Shown here: piece by piece, positions 45,208 through 53,914 of the stretch
How positions within the stretch are numbered: the first letter of the stretch is position 1
Layout: each line of letters starts with the position of its first letter
NCBI GenBank assembly: GCA_903939755.1
Contig: CAJAII010000077.1
Coordinates: forward strand, 186,001 to 250,000
From: an uncultured Flavobacteriales bacterium
Lineage (GTDB): Bacteria; Bacteroidota; Bacteroidia; Flavobacteriales_D; Crocinitomicaceae
Direction: 5' to 3'
DNA: 64,000 nt
Program-made: the position numbers and the translations under genes
Notes under the pieces: model-generated
Database searches by the model: none
Told to the model about the DNA's origin: nothing
What the model saw: the letters and a program-made list of their open reading frames with translations, nothing else

Positions 45208-46224
45208 TTGAAAAAAACAATAATCTATCTTTTAATTGGAATCGTTTCAGCATTTTCAATTATTGCTCTGTTAGTAAAATCAAGCAATAAAAAAAATAAA
45301 ATCGAGCTAGTTCAGAAAAGAAACATCAATAAACAACTTGTTCTAATTAAATCAATCAAATTTGAGAACATACTAGGCATGATGAAGAAAACTAAAAATG
45401 ATATTACTTTCGCATGTTTCGACAATGTTGATGGCAACTCCATTTTTTATTTCGACACAATTAGAAAGAAAATTAGAAAGAAAATTGAGTTGAATATCCC
45501 AATTGAAAAAATTGTTGTAGACAATTATTTTTATTCAAAACATGGATTGTTTATAGTAAATAGTATCAATGGGACTTTGCTGAAAATAAGCAGCGACGGT
45601 AATATTATAGAAAAATTTACATACCCAAAAAAATTCTTTCGGGTTGATAACCGGGATGATTTATTTTTAATATCAGGATGGGATAAAAATTTCAATCTTT
45701 TTCATGAAAAATTCAACTTTTCTTTGAAGAAAATCTCTAAAATCGTTTTCGAAGATGATTATCTAAAAAAATATAAATCTAACGGAATTGCCTTAGACGG
45801 TGCATATTTTAGTAATGATTATTTTACGGTTAACATGCCTTATTCAGTAAATCGAATATACATATTTAATGAAAATTTCAACTATACAAATAAGATGGAT
45901 TTAATTTACAATCCTATCACTTTTAAAATTAGAAATGGTGAAGACGGAAATATATATCCAGATCCAAATAATTTAAACCCTAATAAACATGCATATCTAG
46001 ATTCGACCAATATTTTTTATTGCCTTTTAAACGAATCAACAAAATGGGATAAATCAAATAAATGCTATATTGATATATATGATTTAAAAAACAAAAAATA
46101 TAAAGAAAGTATTAAAGTTGTTGACTTTGCAAATTCTGAACCACGAGAAATTATTGTTGCCGGTAATCGAATTTATATTTTGTTCAAATCATCACTAAAT
46201 ATTTATTTAATCAAAAACAAATGA
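45208..46224 (+). CDS. Membrane-anchored protein, propeller-like, function unknown
   Basis: 338 aa with a TTG start. One N-terminal transmembrane segment (IIYLLIGIVSAFSIIALLV) leaves the rest outside. That part has repeated hydrophobic-aromatic strands with D/N turns (GNSIFYFDTIRKK, NGTLLKISSDGNII, KCYIDIYDLKNKKYK), the look of a six-bladed beta-propeller of the kind common in Bacteroidota. It overlaps the MauE-like gene by 4 nt (ATGA). Base composition is clearly more A+T-rich than the core genes. No catalytic motif is seen, and the family is not named with confidence. Confidence 0.6.
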   Translation: MKKTIIYLLIGIVSAFSIIALLVKSSNKKNKIELVQKRNINKQLVLIKSIKFENILGMMKKTKNDITFACFDNVDGNSIFYFDTIRKKIRKKIELNIPIEKIVVDNYFYSKHGLFIVNSINGTLLKISSDGNIIEKFTYPKKFFRVDNRDDLFLISGWDKNFNLFHEKFNFSLKKISKIVFEDDYLKKYKSNGIALDGAYFSNDYFTVNMPYSVNRIYIFNENFNYTNKMDLIYNPITFKIRNGEDGNIYPDPNNLNPNKHAYLDSTNIFYCLLNESTKWDKSNKCYIDIYDLKNKKYKESIKVVDFANSEPREIIVAGNRIYILFKSSLNIYLIKNK

Positions 46225-46643
46225 TAAGATTTTATTTTTCACAATTCATTCGAATTATTCTTTTATTAATGTTTTGTTACACAACTTACCATAAATTAAC
46301 TGATTTGAATAAATTCGAAGCGACATTATTAAAATCAACTTTAATTGAAGAGTATCAAGTAAAATACTTACTCTTAATTATCCCTTCTATTGAATTAATC
46401 GCGATTTTCTCTCTACTAAGGATAAATTATCGAATTGGATTTTTTATTTCGTTTTTCTTAATGTTGTTGTTCACTTTGTATTTAGTTGCATTAAATAATT
46501 ACTCATTTTATAAAGGATGTTCTTGTGGTGGAATTTTTAATGAATTGTCATACAGTCAACATATAATAGTTAACATATCCTTCATTTTACTTTCAGGAGT
46601 GGGTATATTTATTTTTTCTGTTGCAAGAAACAAATCAGAATAA
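46221..46643 (+). CDS. MauE/DoxX-type redox-associated membrane protein
   Basis: 140 aa with four hydrophobic segments (about residues 10-25, 48-66, 72-92, 113-133). The third-fourth loop holds KGCSCGG (Cys 100 and Cys 102), matching the C-x-C(F/G)G position of MauE-like proteins that assist disulfide formation or cytochrome maturation. It overlaps the upstream anchored protein by 4 nt, so the two are translationally coupled. Substrate unknown; the neighbouring Cys peptide is a plausible client. Confidence 0.65.
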   Translation: MIRFYFSQFIRIILLLMFCYTTYHKLTDLNKFEATLLKSTLIEEYQVKYLLLIIPSIELIAIFSLLRINYRIGFFISFFLMLLFTLYLVALNNYSFYKGCSCGGIFNELSYSQHIIVNISFILLSGVGIFIFSVARNKSE

Positions 46644-46760
46644 ACATAAGTCATCCAAATTCTTAAGGCATTCTAGCCCTAGGGTAAGCTTACCCGCGTA
46701 TGTTTAAATCTCAATTTAAAAAGGCAATTTAGTATTCGCTAGGATAATTAATATTGAAAT

Positions 46761-46793
46761 AAAAAAAGCAGAATATAAATTCTGCTTTTTTTA
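46761..46793. terminator. Bidirectional terminator
   Basis: AAAAAGCAGAAT and ATTCTGCTTTTT flank a 4-nt loop, giving T-runs on both strands. It serves the convergent MauE-like gene and the response-regulator gene. Confidence 0.8.
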
Positions 46794-46864
46794 TTAGAAA
46801 CTTAGGCATTTGAACAAAGAAATTATCCTTGAGATAACAAATTAACCTAATAATTACTTTTGCT

Positions 46865-47623
46865 TTAAAAATACTTCAAACTATCCAACAAACCACCTTG
46901 CTGTCTCAATTTCTTAGCAGCAATAATATCTTCATTTTCTAATTCAATCTCCTCATTAGACCTTGGGGTATAAAATCCGTTAATAATGCTCAAGCGTATG
47001 AGTTCATTGGCGGATTTCACCGCAAACTTTTTCATAAGAATCGTTCGGAGGAGATCAAGGTTTTTCTTTGAAGTAAAAACGGCGTCAGCTATTTCTTGGC
47101 CCTTTTTACCATCGCAAATCATTCTGATTATTTTTATGTCTCGTTCATCCAAATCCAAATGTTTCATTCGACTTTGTATTTTTCGCTCTGTAGCAATGGA
47201 ATTCATAATTGCCTCGTTCATGAAATAGTTGGTGTATTTACCGTCATGATGAATCTTTGTAATTGCTTCAATCATTTCACGCGTTGAACATTCTTTAAGA
47301 AGGTATGCATCTGCGCCTCTCGAAAGTAACTCGAATGCGATATCGAGGGCGTCATGCATGGTTAAAATAATGACTTTAACTTTGGGCTCTAGCTTTTTGA
47401 GTTTTTCAAGGGTTTGTATGCCATTGAGTACGGGCATTTCTAGATCGAGCAAAACGACATCAATTGGTTTGGTGGCAAGTTGATCCAGAAAGTCTTGTCC
47501 GTTTGCAGCGCCAAAAACATATTCAAAACCTGGAATTTCAGCTAATGTTTTTCCGATTGCGTTTCTAACTAGTTCATGATCTTCAACAAGGGCTAGCTTA
47601 ATTTTTTGAAAGGTGTTATCCAT
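46865..47623 (-). CDS. LuxR/NarL-type response regulator
   Basis: 252 aa. Receiver domain (residues about 8-125): acidic pair ED at 14-15, phospho-acceptor Asp 60 (VVLLDLEMP), ILTMHD and the conserved Lys in AYLLKE. Helix-turn-helix domain of the GerE type (about 155-215: LDERDIKIIRMICDGKKGQEIADAVFTSKKN). A further 35-residue acidic tail follows. It is the last gene of the four-gene signalling operon and overlaps the kinase gene by 8 nt. Target genes are unknown; the T9SS cargo pair nearby is a possibility. Confidence 0.88.
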   Translation of the reverse strand: MDNTFQKIKLALVEDHELVRNAIGKTLAEIPGFEYVFGAANGQDFLDQLATKPIDVVLLDLEMPVLNGIQTLEKLKKLEPKVKVIILTMHDALDIAFELLSRGADAYLLKECSTREMIEAITKIHHDGKYTNYFMNEAIMNSIATERKIQSRMKHLDLDERDIKIIRMICDGKKGQEIADAVFTSKKNLDLLRTILMKKFAVKSANELIRLSIINGFYTPRSNEEIELENEDIIAAKKLRQQGGLLDSLKYF

Positions 47624-48428
47624 GTTCTACCTGAATTTTAGTGTTCAACTCAACTGTGCCGTAACTCTCATTTCGATTAAAAGTCAAATTACCATTAATC
47701 ATTTTCAGTCGATATTTAATGTTTTCTAATCCAAAACTGTCTGATTCCGCAGTAAGTACATTAAAATCGCGTTGAGTTAATGCAATTCCATTGTGCTTGA
47801 TATTCACTTTCAGTTGCCACTTCTCGTACTTCAGACTCATTTCAATAGCATTCGGATAGCTATGTTTCAACAAGTTGGTTATTAACTCACTGACAATGTA
47901 GAAATAATGCATACTGATTACATCCGGTATTACTATATCATTTGGAATTTCTGAAAGAAAAATAAACGAATCAATTAAAGATTCTGTTTTCTGCTTGGCC
48001 ATTTTTTCCAATGCTTTTACCAAGCCAAACTTCAACAAATAATGCGGGACCAAGCCTTTCGTAATCTGACGTATTTGATCAACGCTATCTTGAACATAAC
48101 TCTTCGTTAATGACACCTCGCTCAAAACTAACTGCCCCAGTTCAGCTCTATCCTCGACATTCGAAAGATTCTTCAAGACTAAAGATAATCGTGCACCCAC
48201 ATCATCATGCAGCAGGCGCGCGATTTCACTTCGTTCCTTTTCCTGGGTGGTTATTGCCACTTCGAGTTTTTCGAGTTCTTTTTTATCCTCGGTTTCTTTT
48301 ATTAATTTTTCGGAGATTTCTTTTATTTTGCGGTTTTTATTCGTTAGCAATATTATTCCACCTCCCATGAAAATAGAAAAGGACATCACTAATATTATAA
48401 ACAGACCTAATTCTTGGGCTTCAAGCAT
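47616..48428 (-). CDS. HisKA_3-type sensor histidine kinase
   Basis: 270 aa. One N-terminal transmembrane helix (LFIILVMSFSIFMGGGIILL), coiled-coil linker, then a HisKA_3 dimerisation domain with phospho-His 74 in RLLHDDVGARL, and a HATPase domain (about 165-268): N box ELITNLLKHS, and SFGLENIKYRLKMING as the G2 region. The G1 region reads IKHNGIAL where VxDxGxG is expected, so the adenine-binding Asp is replaced by His. It overlaps both neighbours (8 and 22 nt), so one transcript is certain. Sensing is probably done by the membrane protein upstream. Confidence 0.85.
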   Translation of the reverse strand: MLEAQELGLFIILVMSFSIFMGGGIILLTNKNRKIKEISEKLIKETEDKKELEKLEVAITTQEKERSEIARLLHDDVGARLSLVLKNLSNVEDRAELGQLVLSEVSLTKSYVQDSVDQIRQITKGLVPHYLLKFGLVKALEKMAKQKTESLIDSFIFLSEIPNDIVIPDVISMHYFYIVSELITNLLKHSYPNAIEMSLKYEKWQLKVNIKHNGIALTQRDFNVLTAESDSFGLENIKYRLKMINGNLTFNRNESYGTVELNTKIQVEHG

Positions 48429-49018
48429 ATTGCATATGAGAAAAGAAGATTCAATATTAAAGAGAGCATTACCATGAAATCCAGTAAGTAGTTATTTAAT
48501 TCCTTCGATTTCAAAATATTCTCCTCAAAGAATAGTAAAAATGTAAATGCAATTGTGTAAATGGATATCGAACAAAATATGATCTTTTGGAAATAATCTC
48601 CAGTAATATTGAACAGATATCGTATACCAAATCCCGAAATTACAATATAAGTATACATTGTGGAAAGATGGTTGTTTTGCAAGATACTTGACGTTACAGT
48701 CAAATCCAATATAAAAAAAACTAAAGCTAGAATTAGAAAAATTTCTTTTCGAAATTTATAGCGATGTAACGTATAAAATAGCTCTAAGATCAGAACAAAC
48801 TGAATGAGAATTGAAAAGTGGAAAACTGGCAATGAATTACTAATTACCTTTTCCGAAATTATATTTCCGAGATCTGTTAAGAATCTTGCCAATATGAAAA
48901 GAAAAAAAACTGACCTTAATCGAGTTTGCTTTGAAGTTATTCGTTGTTGGACTCCGATAAAAATCACCGGAATCAAACTTGATAATAAAACCGAATAATA
49001 GAAAAGGTAAAAATTCAT
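48407..49018 (-). CDS. Multi-pass membrane protein of the signalling operon
   Basis: 203 aa with about six transmembrane segments and short loops. The first helix starts NFYLFYYSVLLSSLIPVIFIG. No recognised catalytic motif. It overlaps the kinase gene by 22 nt and abuts the 104-aa gene with a 1-nt overlap. The tight coupling suggests it passes a signal to the kinase, which has only one membrane helix, but this is inference. Confidence 0.7.
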   Translation of the reverse strand: MNFYLFYYSVLLSSLIPVIFIGVQQRITSKQTRLRSVFFLFILARFLTDLGNIISEKVISNSLPVFHFSILIQFVLILELFYTLHRYKFRKEIFLILALVFFILDLTVTSSILQNNHLSTMYTYIVISGFGIRYLFNITGDYFQKIIFCSISIYTIAFTFLLFFEENILKSKELNNYLLDFMVMLSLILNLLFSYAICLKPKN

Positions 49019-49332
49019 TAACTATTCAATGAGTTTGAATTAGAACAATTTGGCGGACATTTTATTATTTTATCAGCTATCAAACCGTTAACCAAATCGT
49101 TTTCGTTACCATCTGCACCAACAATAACAATAGTGTTTTCATTATTTTCATCTTTGGCAAAGTAAAAACGAATACCAACACATTCATTTTGGGCTAAAAT
49201 CTTTTTGATTTTTTCTTTCCCCATAAAACCCCCTATAACCTCGCCAGGTTGAATTGTATTTCTGTAGCGTTTTGTCATTTCTGACCCTTCTCTTAGAGTG
49301 ATAAAATCACCTTCATTTCCATTAAAAGACAT
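49018..49332 (-). CDS. 104-residue conserved-looking protein with CPPxC tail
   Basis: 104 aa, no signal peptide or transmembrane helix. Mixed alpha/beta pattern with FMGKEKIKKILAQNECVGIRFYFA (about 37-60) and TIVIVGADGNENDLVNG (about 67-83), then CPPNC (92-96) and a short NS-rich end. I have a recollection of similar proteins of this size, with the G-I-R-x-Y-x-A and V-G-A-D-x-N segments and a final CPP-x-C, in other Bacteroidota, but cannot assign a name. It is the first gene of the operon. A role as ligand, adaptor or effector is open. Confidence 0.65.
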   Translation of the reverse strand: MSFNGNEGDFITLREGSEMTKRYRNTIQPGEVIGGFMGKEKIKKILAQNECVGIRFYFAKDENNENTIVIVGADGNENDLVNGLIADKIIKCPPNCSNSNSLNS

Positions 49333-49426
49333 AATATAAAATTTAAAGTTAGTCCGGCGAATTTAAAAAACGAATACGCCGAAAAGGTGTTAATCTTAAC
49401 TAATTTTTGTTGAATATATAAAAAAT

Positions 49427-49446
49427 TAGAACGAGTTCTAGTTTTG
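49427..49446 (+). promoter_or_regulatory. Inverted repeat overlapping a -7-like element
   Basis: TAGAAC-GA-GTTCTA (49427-49440) is a perfect 6+6 inverted repeat. Its last two bases start TAGTTTTG (49439-49446), a TAnnTTTG match on the plus strand, 185 nt before the subtilase gene. The arrangement looks like an operator at a promoter for either of the divergent genes; there is no matching TTTG at -33. The rest of the 299-nt gap (49333-49631) shows nothing else clear. Confidence 0.3.
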
Positions 49447-49631
49447 TTAGAATGTGTACTTAATCTGATTGACGTGGCTTGTAGAATTAGTGGGAAATTG
49501 TTTGGTTTGCATTACATCAATGCATTCAACGATAGAAAATCACTGACTTTATAAAAAACGTGACTGCACTTAATCTAAACTTGTTTAAAAAAAGTAGCTT
49601 ATAACAACTTTCACTAATCAAATTTTTAACC

Positions 49632-52181
49632 ATGAAAAAATCCTATGAAACTACTAGTCTGTTTTTTATATTATTTTCTATTTTCACTATTTCAAAATCA
49701 GTAGCACAAAATGATTTTTCCGGAGATTATATAGTAGTTCGATTAAATCATAAATTGCTGGATTTTGGTAAAATAGACAATCCAAATTTTGATAACCAAA
49801 ACTTTATGAGTTATTTAAACGAACAGGGTAAACTCGAAATTGAAAAATCAAAAGATACAATTATAAACTTGGGATCTCTAAAGCTGATAAAATTATTTCC
49901 CAATCTCAAAACGAAGGACTCAATTTCGATATCCAGATTAGGCAACCAAGTTTATATACCTCCATTTTGGGCGACTTTTAAAATTGAAGTGCCTAAAACC
50001 ATAAATTATTGGGAGGTTTTTAGTTATTTAAAAACTAAATATCCTTTTGTAATTTATGTTGACCCACCAATGGAGTTATTTTATGAAGACATTCCTAACG
50101 ATTCATTATTCCATTATCAGCAATCTTTATATGATTTTTCTAATCCAAATATTGGTATAAACTTAGATAGTAACGCATGGAACATTGAAACCGGCAAACG
50201 ATTTATCAAAGTTGGAGTCTTTGATTCTGGCATTGACGCTAGTCATGAAGATATACAGGTGCTTACTGGGCATGCATATTACGATGATTGGGTAATAGAT
50301 TCTTTAGGAAATGGATATTACTCTTTTGGTCAAGATTTGAGAGGACATGGGACTCTGGTTGCTGGAATAATAGGTGCTAAAAGAAATAATCAAATTGGCA
50401 TTGCTGGGATAGCAGGAGGAAATGGAATTGATACTTCTGGAGTAAGTCTTCTTGATTTTAGCTTAGGAATAACTGATGGAGGAACGCCAGAGAATTTTTC
50501 TCAAGCAATTATCGATGCCGCTCGTTCTGTAGGAACATATTACAACTGGAATTTTAGTCCGAATCCAGGCTTAGTTCCTAATACCATTGATCCATATTGG
50601 AATCATACATCTGGATATGGTATCCATATTGGCAACCACAGCTATAGTTATAAGGTTTATACTACACAGAGGTTTAATCCAATATGGGAAAATTTACCAG
50701 GAGACACACTCAATTGGGAGCCAATTTTAGAAACACCCTTTTGTAATTTATGTCGGGAATCTTTTTTGTTTTCATTACAAAATGGTGTTGTCAATGTAGT
50801 TTCCCGAGGAAATAATTTGGATATGAATCCAACATTAGATCAATCGTTTCCAAATAATAGATACCCTCAGAAATTTGATGATTCATGGATAATTACTGTT
50901 GGCGCATCCGGTACTGATGGAAAAAGACTTGTAGCCCCCAATAACACAGATGTTGGGGAGAATTATAAATCACCCATCGGGCTAAATTTAGATATTATCG
51001 CACCTGGTTCTAGATCAAATGTTGTATCAACTCGAAGTTCCAACTTACCAAACACAAATATTTATGGTTACTATAGAGTTTTTAATGGCACCTCTGCTTC
51101 CGCTCCCCATGCAACTGGCGTGGTTGCTTTATTACTGAGTCATTACAATAAGCCGTGTTATTCAAATATTAATTTGGATCCCGCTGATGTTGAATATATA
51201 TTACAAAAATCAGCAACTGATGTTAATCCTTATGTTTCTGAAGAATATGACGACTCAACTGGATTTGGAAGGCTTGACGCACTTGAAGCCTTAAAAATGA
51301 TTGATTTTCCCACTTTACAAATTGTGCATCCAAATGAACCTAGTACATCTATTCATCTAGCAGAAATAGATACTATTTCTTTTCATTTAAAGCGCCCTTT
51401 AAATCAGACATATGGGGGGCCGTTGGGTTCTCAATTTCCATTGGAATTACAGAAAGACTATAAAGTTGAACGAAGAAAATATGTTTTAGAATATGATATT
51501 AGCCCTTATATCCTACCAAGTACAGAATTATTGGATACATGGATAAGACACAGTGAAACAAATTCGTTAGGCTTTATTTCGGATACAGTCGGAAGTTTAG
51601 AACTAATAGGCCTAACCGGTCAATACCATTGGGTGTCACGTCCGGACACTTTCAGAATTGAGCCGTATTGCTTTATTGACACAATAATTAACAACTCTAC
51701 TATTTTATTAAGTGGTTATTATTATCATTTCATTAAAAAACATACGGGGCAAATTGAAGATAATGTGTTTGAACCAATAAATTTGGATTTTTGGTACCCA
51801 ATTAATCCAAATATAGACACATTAAATATGGCTTTTAGTCTTTATATAAAGGATACAACGATTGATCGATATGATTTTCCGTGTTACGCAGAAAACCCTC
51901 CTTTTGACACACTGCTGACCACAAATCAAATATTTACACATGATTTTAAAATTTATCCAAATCCGTCAAATGGAGAATTAAATATTATATTTGATAAATT
52001 ACAGAATGAGGGACTACTCGAAATTTTTGATCTTTCTGGACAATTATTGTATTTAAAAAAATTACAACCCGGAAATAAAATTAATTCAATCAACGCGACA
52101 AATTTATCGACAGGGGTTTACCTGGTTAAATTTTCAGGGCAGAATGCAAAAAGTATAACAAAAAAATGGATGAAACTATGA
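49632..52181 (+). CDS. S8 subtilisin-like serine peptidase with T9SS type A tail
   Basis: 849 aa. Signal peptide (residues 1-26, ending SKSVAQ), a propeptide-like part, then the subtilase domain (about 190-560) with the triad Asp 198 (VFDSGID), His 239 (RGHGTLVAGI) and Ser 488 (NGTSASAPHATG). A beta-rich segment follows, and the last 75 residues are a type A (Por) sorting tail starting FKIYPNPSNGELN and ending in a basic segment. It should be a surface or secreted protease. It overlaps the next gene by 4 nt (ATGA). Confidence 0.9.
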   Translation: MKKSYETTSLFFILFSIFTISKSVAQNDFSGDYIVVRLNHKLLDFGKIDNPNFDNQNFMSYLNEQGKLEIEKSKDTIINLGSLKLIKLFPNLKTKDSISISRLGNQVYIPPFWATFKIEVPKTINYWEVFSYLKTKYPFVIYVDPPMELFYEDIPNDSLFHYQQSLYDFSNPNIGINLDSNAWNIETGKRFIKVGVFDSGIDASHEDIQVLTGHAYYDDWVIDSLGNGYYSFGQDLRGHGTLVAGIIGAKRNNQIGIAGIAGGNGIDTSGVSLLDFSLGITDGGTPENFSQAIIDAARSVGTYYNWNFSPNPGLVPNTIDPYWNHTSGYGIHIGNHSYSYKVYTTQRFNPIWENLPGDTLNWEPILETPFCNLCRESFLFSLQNGVVNVVSRGNNLDMNPTLDQSFPNNRYPQKFDDSWIITVGASGTDGKRLVAPNNTDVGENYKSPIGLNLDIIAPGSRSNVVSTRSSNLPNTNIYGYYRVFNGTSASAPHATGVVALLLSHYNKPCYSNINLDPADVEYILQKSATDVNPYVSEEYDDSTGFGRLDALEALKMIDFPTLQIVHPNEPSTSIHLAEIDTISFHLKRPLNQTYGGPLGSQFPLELQKDYKVERRKYVLEYDISPYILPSTELLDTWIRHSETNSLGFISDTVGSLELIGLTGQYHWVSRPDTFRIEPYCFIDTIINNSTILLSGYYYHFIKKHTGQIEDNVFEPINLDFWYPINPNIDTLNMAFSLYIKDTTIDRYDFPCYAENPPFDTLLTTNQIFTHDFKIYPNPSNGELNIIFDKLQNEGLLEIFDLSGQLLYLKKLQPGNKINSINATNLSTGVYLVKFSGQNAKSITKKWMKL

Positions 52182-53428
52182 AAAATGTTATTATATTCTT
52201 CGCATTACTTATTTCTAATTTCGGGCAAGCACAAAGTTGGCATACGTACAATGCTAATATTTTTCACCCCTATTACTATTGGTCATCTTTTGGATATCCG
52301 TATAAACAGTTCAAGATCAATCCATATGACAACTCCTTCTGGTTTGCGCAAGAAACAAATATTTTTCGCTTAGCAAACAACGGTCAATTTACCGTTTTTA
52401 ATGACGGAAACGAACCTGCTTTACAAGGTTATTATGCGTTTGAAGACATCACGTTTACGCCAACAAGAACGGTGCTAATTGATCGTTATTTTGGCTTAGT
52501 CAATTACGATGGCTCCAACTGGAGTACCATTCCAAATGGTGTAGATGGCGTTCATTTATCTTCAGATGTTGATACCATTTGGTGTGCTCGAATAAATGAA
52601 AATTACTTGGTAAATCATCCGCAAGGTTCTCAATTAGGCAATGTTAGTTATCTGAGAAGGATCGAATCCAAAAACGGAAATCATTGGGCAACTTCAGGAG
52701 TTGACCAAGGTGCATTATTTCATTTTCAAAATGGAATGCCAACCATGTACAATGCAGACACCATTCCATTCATGCTTGAAAATCAGACGTATCACATGAA
52801 ATTTTCTAAATATTCAGACACCCTTTATAAATCAGGGGACTTAGGCATTTCATTGGCAGTGGGTAATTCATTCGTTGATACGATAACACCAAATAATTCT
52901 ATCAACATGCCCACAAACCTCATTATTAAAGAATTTGAAATTGACCCAAACAATAATATTTGGGCGGTTTTTGGTGAATTTGGCGTTTTGAATCCTGCTA
53001 AAAAAATCGGGTTTCTTAATCGAAACCTCAATGCCTGGACGCTCTATGATGCATTGAATACACCGATTGTTTTTTCCAACGAAGTAGGAATAGAATTAGA
53101 TACACTCGGGAATTTATGGGTGGTGAATAGACAATTACTACATGTTTTCACTACCGGAATTGAACCTGCTTGGTTAGGAACTTCTGAATTGGCTAACGAT
53201 AATTCCTCAATTGTAATATATCCAAACCCAACAAAAAATGAATTACATATTCAAAACATTGGGTTGAACGTCGAATTAATTGAAATACTTGACATCAACG
53301 GCAAAGTTTTAATGAGTTTAACTTCTTCAGAAAATATTTCAGTAGAAAATTTAGATGCAGGATTATATTTTGTTCAAGTCAAATACCATACAGGCACTAT
53401 TTTAAAGGAGAAGTTCGTCAAGGAATGA
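52178..53428 (+). CDS. Secreted propeller-like protein with T9SS type A tail
   Basis: About 416 aa. ATG 52178 is chosen because it gives a good signal peptide (MKNVIIFFALLISNFGQAQ) and overlaps the subtilase stop in the ATGA fashion. The body (about 20-330) has repeated strand motifs with NSFWFAQETN and NNIWAVFGEFG segments, typical of two-component-regulator-like propeller blades. The C-terminus, from SIVIYPNPTKNELHI, is a type A sorting tail. Coupling with the subtilase suggests a joint role (substrate binding or partner), but this is inferred. Confidence 0.75.
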   Translation: MKNVIIFFALLISNFGQAQSWHTYNANIFHPYYYWSSFGYPYKQFKINPYDNSFWFAQETNIFRLANNGQFTVFNDGNEPALQGYYAFEDITFTPTRTVLIDRYFGLVNYDGSNWSTIPNGVDGVHLSSDVDTIWCARINENYLVNHPQGSQLGNVSYLRRIESKNGNHWATSGVDQGALFHFQNGMPTMYNADTIPFMLENQTYHMKFSKYSDTLYKSGDLGISLAVGNSFVDTITPNNSINMPTNLIIKEFEIDPNNNIWAVFGEFGVLNPAKKIGFLNRNLNAWTLYDALNTPIVFSNEVGIELDTLGNLWVVNRQLLHVFTTGIEPAWLGTSELANDNSSIVIYPNPTKNELHIQNIGLNVELIEILDINGKVLMSLTSSENISVENLDAGLYFVQVKYHTGTILKEKFVKE

Positions 53429-53797
53429 TGTTTTTTTGAGCTTAAAAAAAGTTCTCCAATCCTCCCATCTTGAGGGGAAAATCTATTTTTTGTAAATAAT
53501 AAGCTTCTCGTTTAGACCTTGCAACAGGTGGTTTTTCATACCCATTGAATTTGGTGTATGCTAAGATTATCTGAAAGATCAATCGCTAGCATCCAAATTT
53601 GGTGGGGATTAAAAATACTTCGAACCTATTCATGGTTGAGAAAAAATCACGAGGCTTCGAAGTAAAGCGCATTGCTAAGTCAGCTCCTTTTTTTGTTGCT
53701 TTTTTTTGAGCTAAAAAAAAGTAAAGAACTTCTTCATCCTTCAGAATTTCTTCGCTTTAAATAATAAAGAATAAGCTCGCTTAATTCATCGAATTAA

Positions 53798-53818
53798 ATT
53801 GCGGAGAGAGGGGGATTA
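53798..53818 (-). repeat. tRNA-Ser 3'-end vestige, copy 1
   Basis: Contains GCGGAGAGAGGGGGATT, identical to the 3' end of the nearby tRNA-Ser (54078-54094). A 21-nt string including it is exactly repeated at 53894-53914. Confidence 0.75.
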
Positions 53819-53893
53819 TCTCAACTTCCGTTCGGAAGTATTCGATGGTCTTCGGCACGAACCCAGGGTTCTCATGCCATCTTCCTTCATTTC

Positions 53894-53914
53894 ATTGCGG
53901 AGAGAGGGGGATTA
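53894..53914 (-). repeat. tRNA-Ser 3'-end vestige, copy 2 (abuts direct repeat copy B)
   Basis: Same 21-nt string as 53798-53818; it includes the 17 nt shared with tRNA-Ser. Repeat copy B starts within its last bases. Confidence 0.75.
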
